Shown piece after piece: positions 63,588-64,000 of a stretch of 64,000 nucleotides of DNA. The position numbers and the translations under genes are program-made. A model generated the notes under the pieces. It saw nothing but the letters and a program-made list of their open reading frames with translations, was not told where the DNA came from and did not search any database. Position 1 is the stretch's first letter. Every line of letters starts with the position of its first letter. The DNA is taken from assembly GCF_900142225.1 (NCBI RefSeq), contig NZ_FRAD01000010.1, positions 1-64,000 on the forward strand, written 5' to 3'. The stretch comes from Hathewaya proteolytica DSM 3090. Its GTDB lineage: Bacteria > Bacillota > Clostridia > Clostridiales > Clostridiaceae.

Positions 63588-64000
63588 TCATTCGTTAGTA
63601 ATTGTTTCAAACGATAAAACCCACACATCAAGCTCGGTGCCATCTTCGTCCAATGCTTTCTGATCTGTTTTTGAAAGTACAAGGCTATCGCAACCGTATG
63701 CTTGTAACATTTCTTTCGTAATCATTCCCTCACGATCAGTATCAGCTTGGGTGTCATTAACTGGTGTTACTAAACCTGCTGCTGCAAGTCTACCTTTAAT
63801 CCAACGACCAAGAATGAGTTCATCGCCAACAGCACTGAATTGTTTATTGCCATCGCTTGTGGTATGAGCTTTAAACCAATAGCCATCATCGGTTACAACA
63901 AAAAAAGGCTTGTTTTTTTCAGGGTAACCTTCTGAACGAGTTATCGCTTTGCTAACAGTCAATTGAGTTTCGTACCAATCACGGGATTTCCTTTTACTTC
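63588..64000 (-). CDS. C-terminal end of a further island gene with B3-like recognition domain (partial)
   Basis: The frame is open from the right window edge to TGA at 63588-63590, giving 136 residues. It opens with SRDWYETQ and contains FFVVTDDGYWFKAH, LGRWIKGRLAAAGL and ITKEMLQAYG, then DVWVLSFE near its end. These line up in order with the C-terminal part of the NgoFVII-like nuclease (TDDGH, LGEYFRNRL, TKQDLLNYG, YFMDF). It is thus likely the same B3-like DNA-binding domain on another protein, whose N-terminal part lies outside. It ends 11 bases before the Z1 start and leads that operon. Confidence 0.75.
   Translation of the reverse strand, partial: SKRKSRDWYETQLTVSKAITRSEGYPEKNKPFFVVTDDGYWFKAHTTSDGNKQFSAVGDELILGRWIKGRLAAAGLVTPVNDTQADTDREGMITKEMLQAYGCDSLVLSKTDQKALDEDGTELDVWVLSFETITNE

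Overview
The window is AT-rich with Gram-positive gene order (ftsEX-ctpA, uvrBA, yvcJ-yvcK-whiA, dnaE-pfkA-pyk), clostridial genes (reverse rubrerythrin, a GerS-like gene beside alr, a DUF6514 protein) and strong AGGAGG ribosome sites. It most likely comes from a chromosome of Clostridium or a close relative; the species cannot be named from the sequence.

Layout. 1-1383 is mobile-element debris: the C-terminal end of an IS200/IS605-type TnpB with its right end, inserted in a decayed AAA ATPase gene, then an orphan coding fragment. 1394-7536 holds a lipoprotein, prfB (programmed frameshift), tex, a DUF1540 mini-protein, a stand-alone domain resembling domain 4 of cholesterol-dependent cytolysins, and a riboflavin transporter under an FMN riboswitch. 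7670-26471 holds addBA, a YihY-type membrane protein, a short SSB, a glycosyltransferase, a MoxR/DUF58/membrane-protein operon, acpS-nnr, the GerS-like gene, alr and an EndoA/MazF toxin without its usual antitoxin gene. 26506-30344 on the minus strand is an unrecognised secreted-protein/ABC-transporter operon. 30726-49602 is a long plus-strand run for division, wall synthesis and repair: ftsEX, ctpA, a MinJ-like PDZ protein, uvrBA, FHA, SEDS, PBP, uvrC, murB, rapZ, yvcK, whiA. 49610-58970 holds a 55-aa minus-strand ORF, reverse rubrerythrin, dnaE, pfkA, pyk, a possible small RNA and an RlmD/RumA-family methyltransferase.

From about 59000 to the right edge the content changes to accessory genes: an XRE regulator and a C5-cytosine methyltransferase on plus, facing an NgoFVII-like (PLD-type) nuclease, a Z1-domain helicase-like ATPase and the C-terminal end of a further gene on minus. 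This looks like an uncommon multi-gene restriction-modification or defence island placed directly after the rlmD-like gene, a locus whose relatives are known insertion sites of mobile elements. Two of its proteins appear to share a C-terminal B3-like DNA-recognition domain, and the nuclease has Asn where the PLD motif normally has Lys.

Most promising for follow-up: the Z1/NgoFVII/methylase island, the cytolysin-D4-like protein, the secreted-protein/ABC operon with its attenuator, and the twin palindromes between reverse rubrerythrin and dnaE. All functions are inferred by reading motifs; no database search was run.
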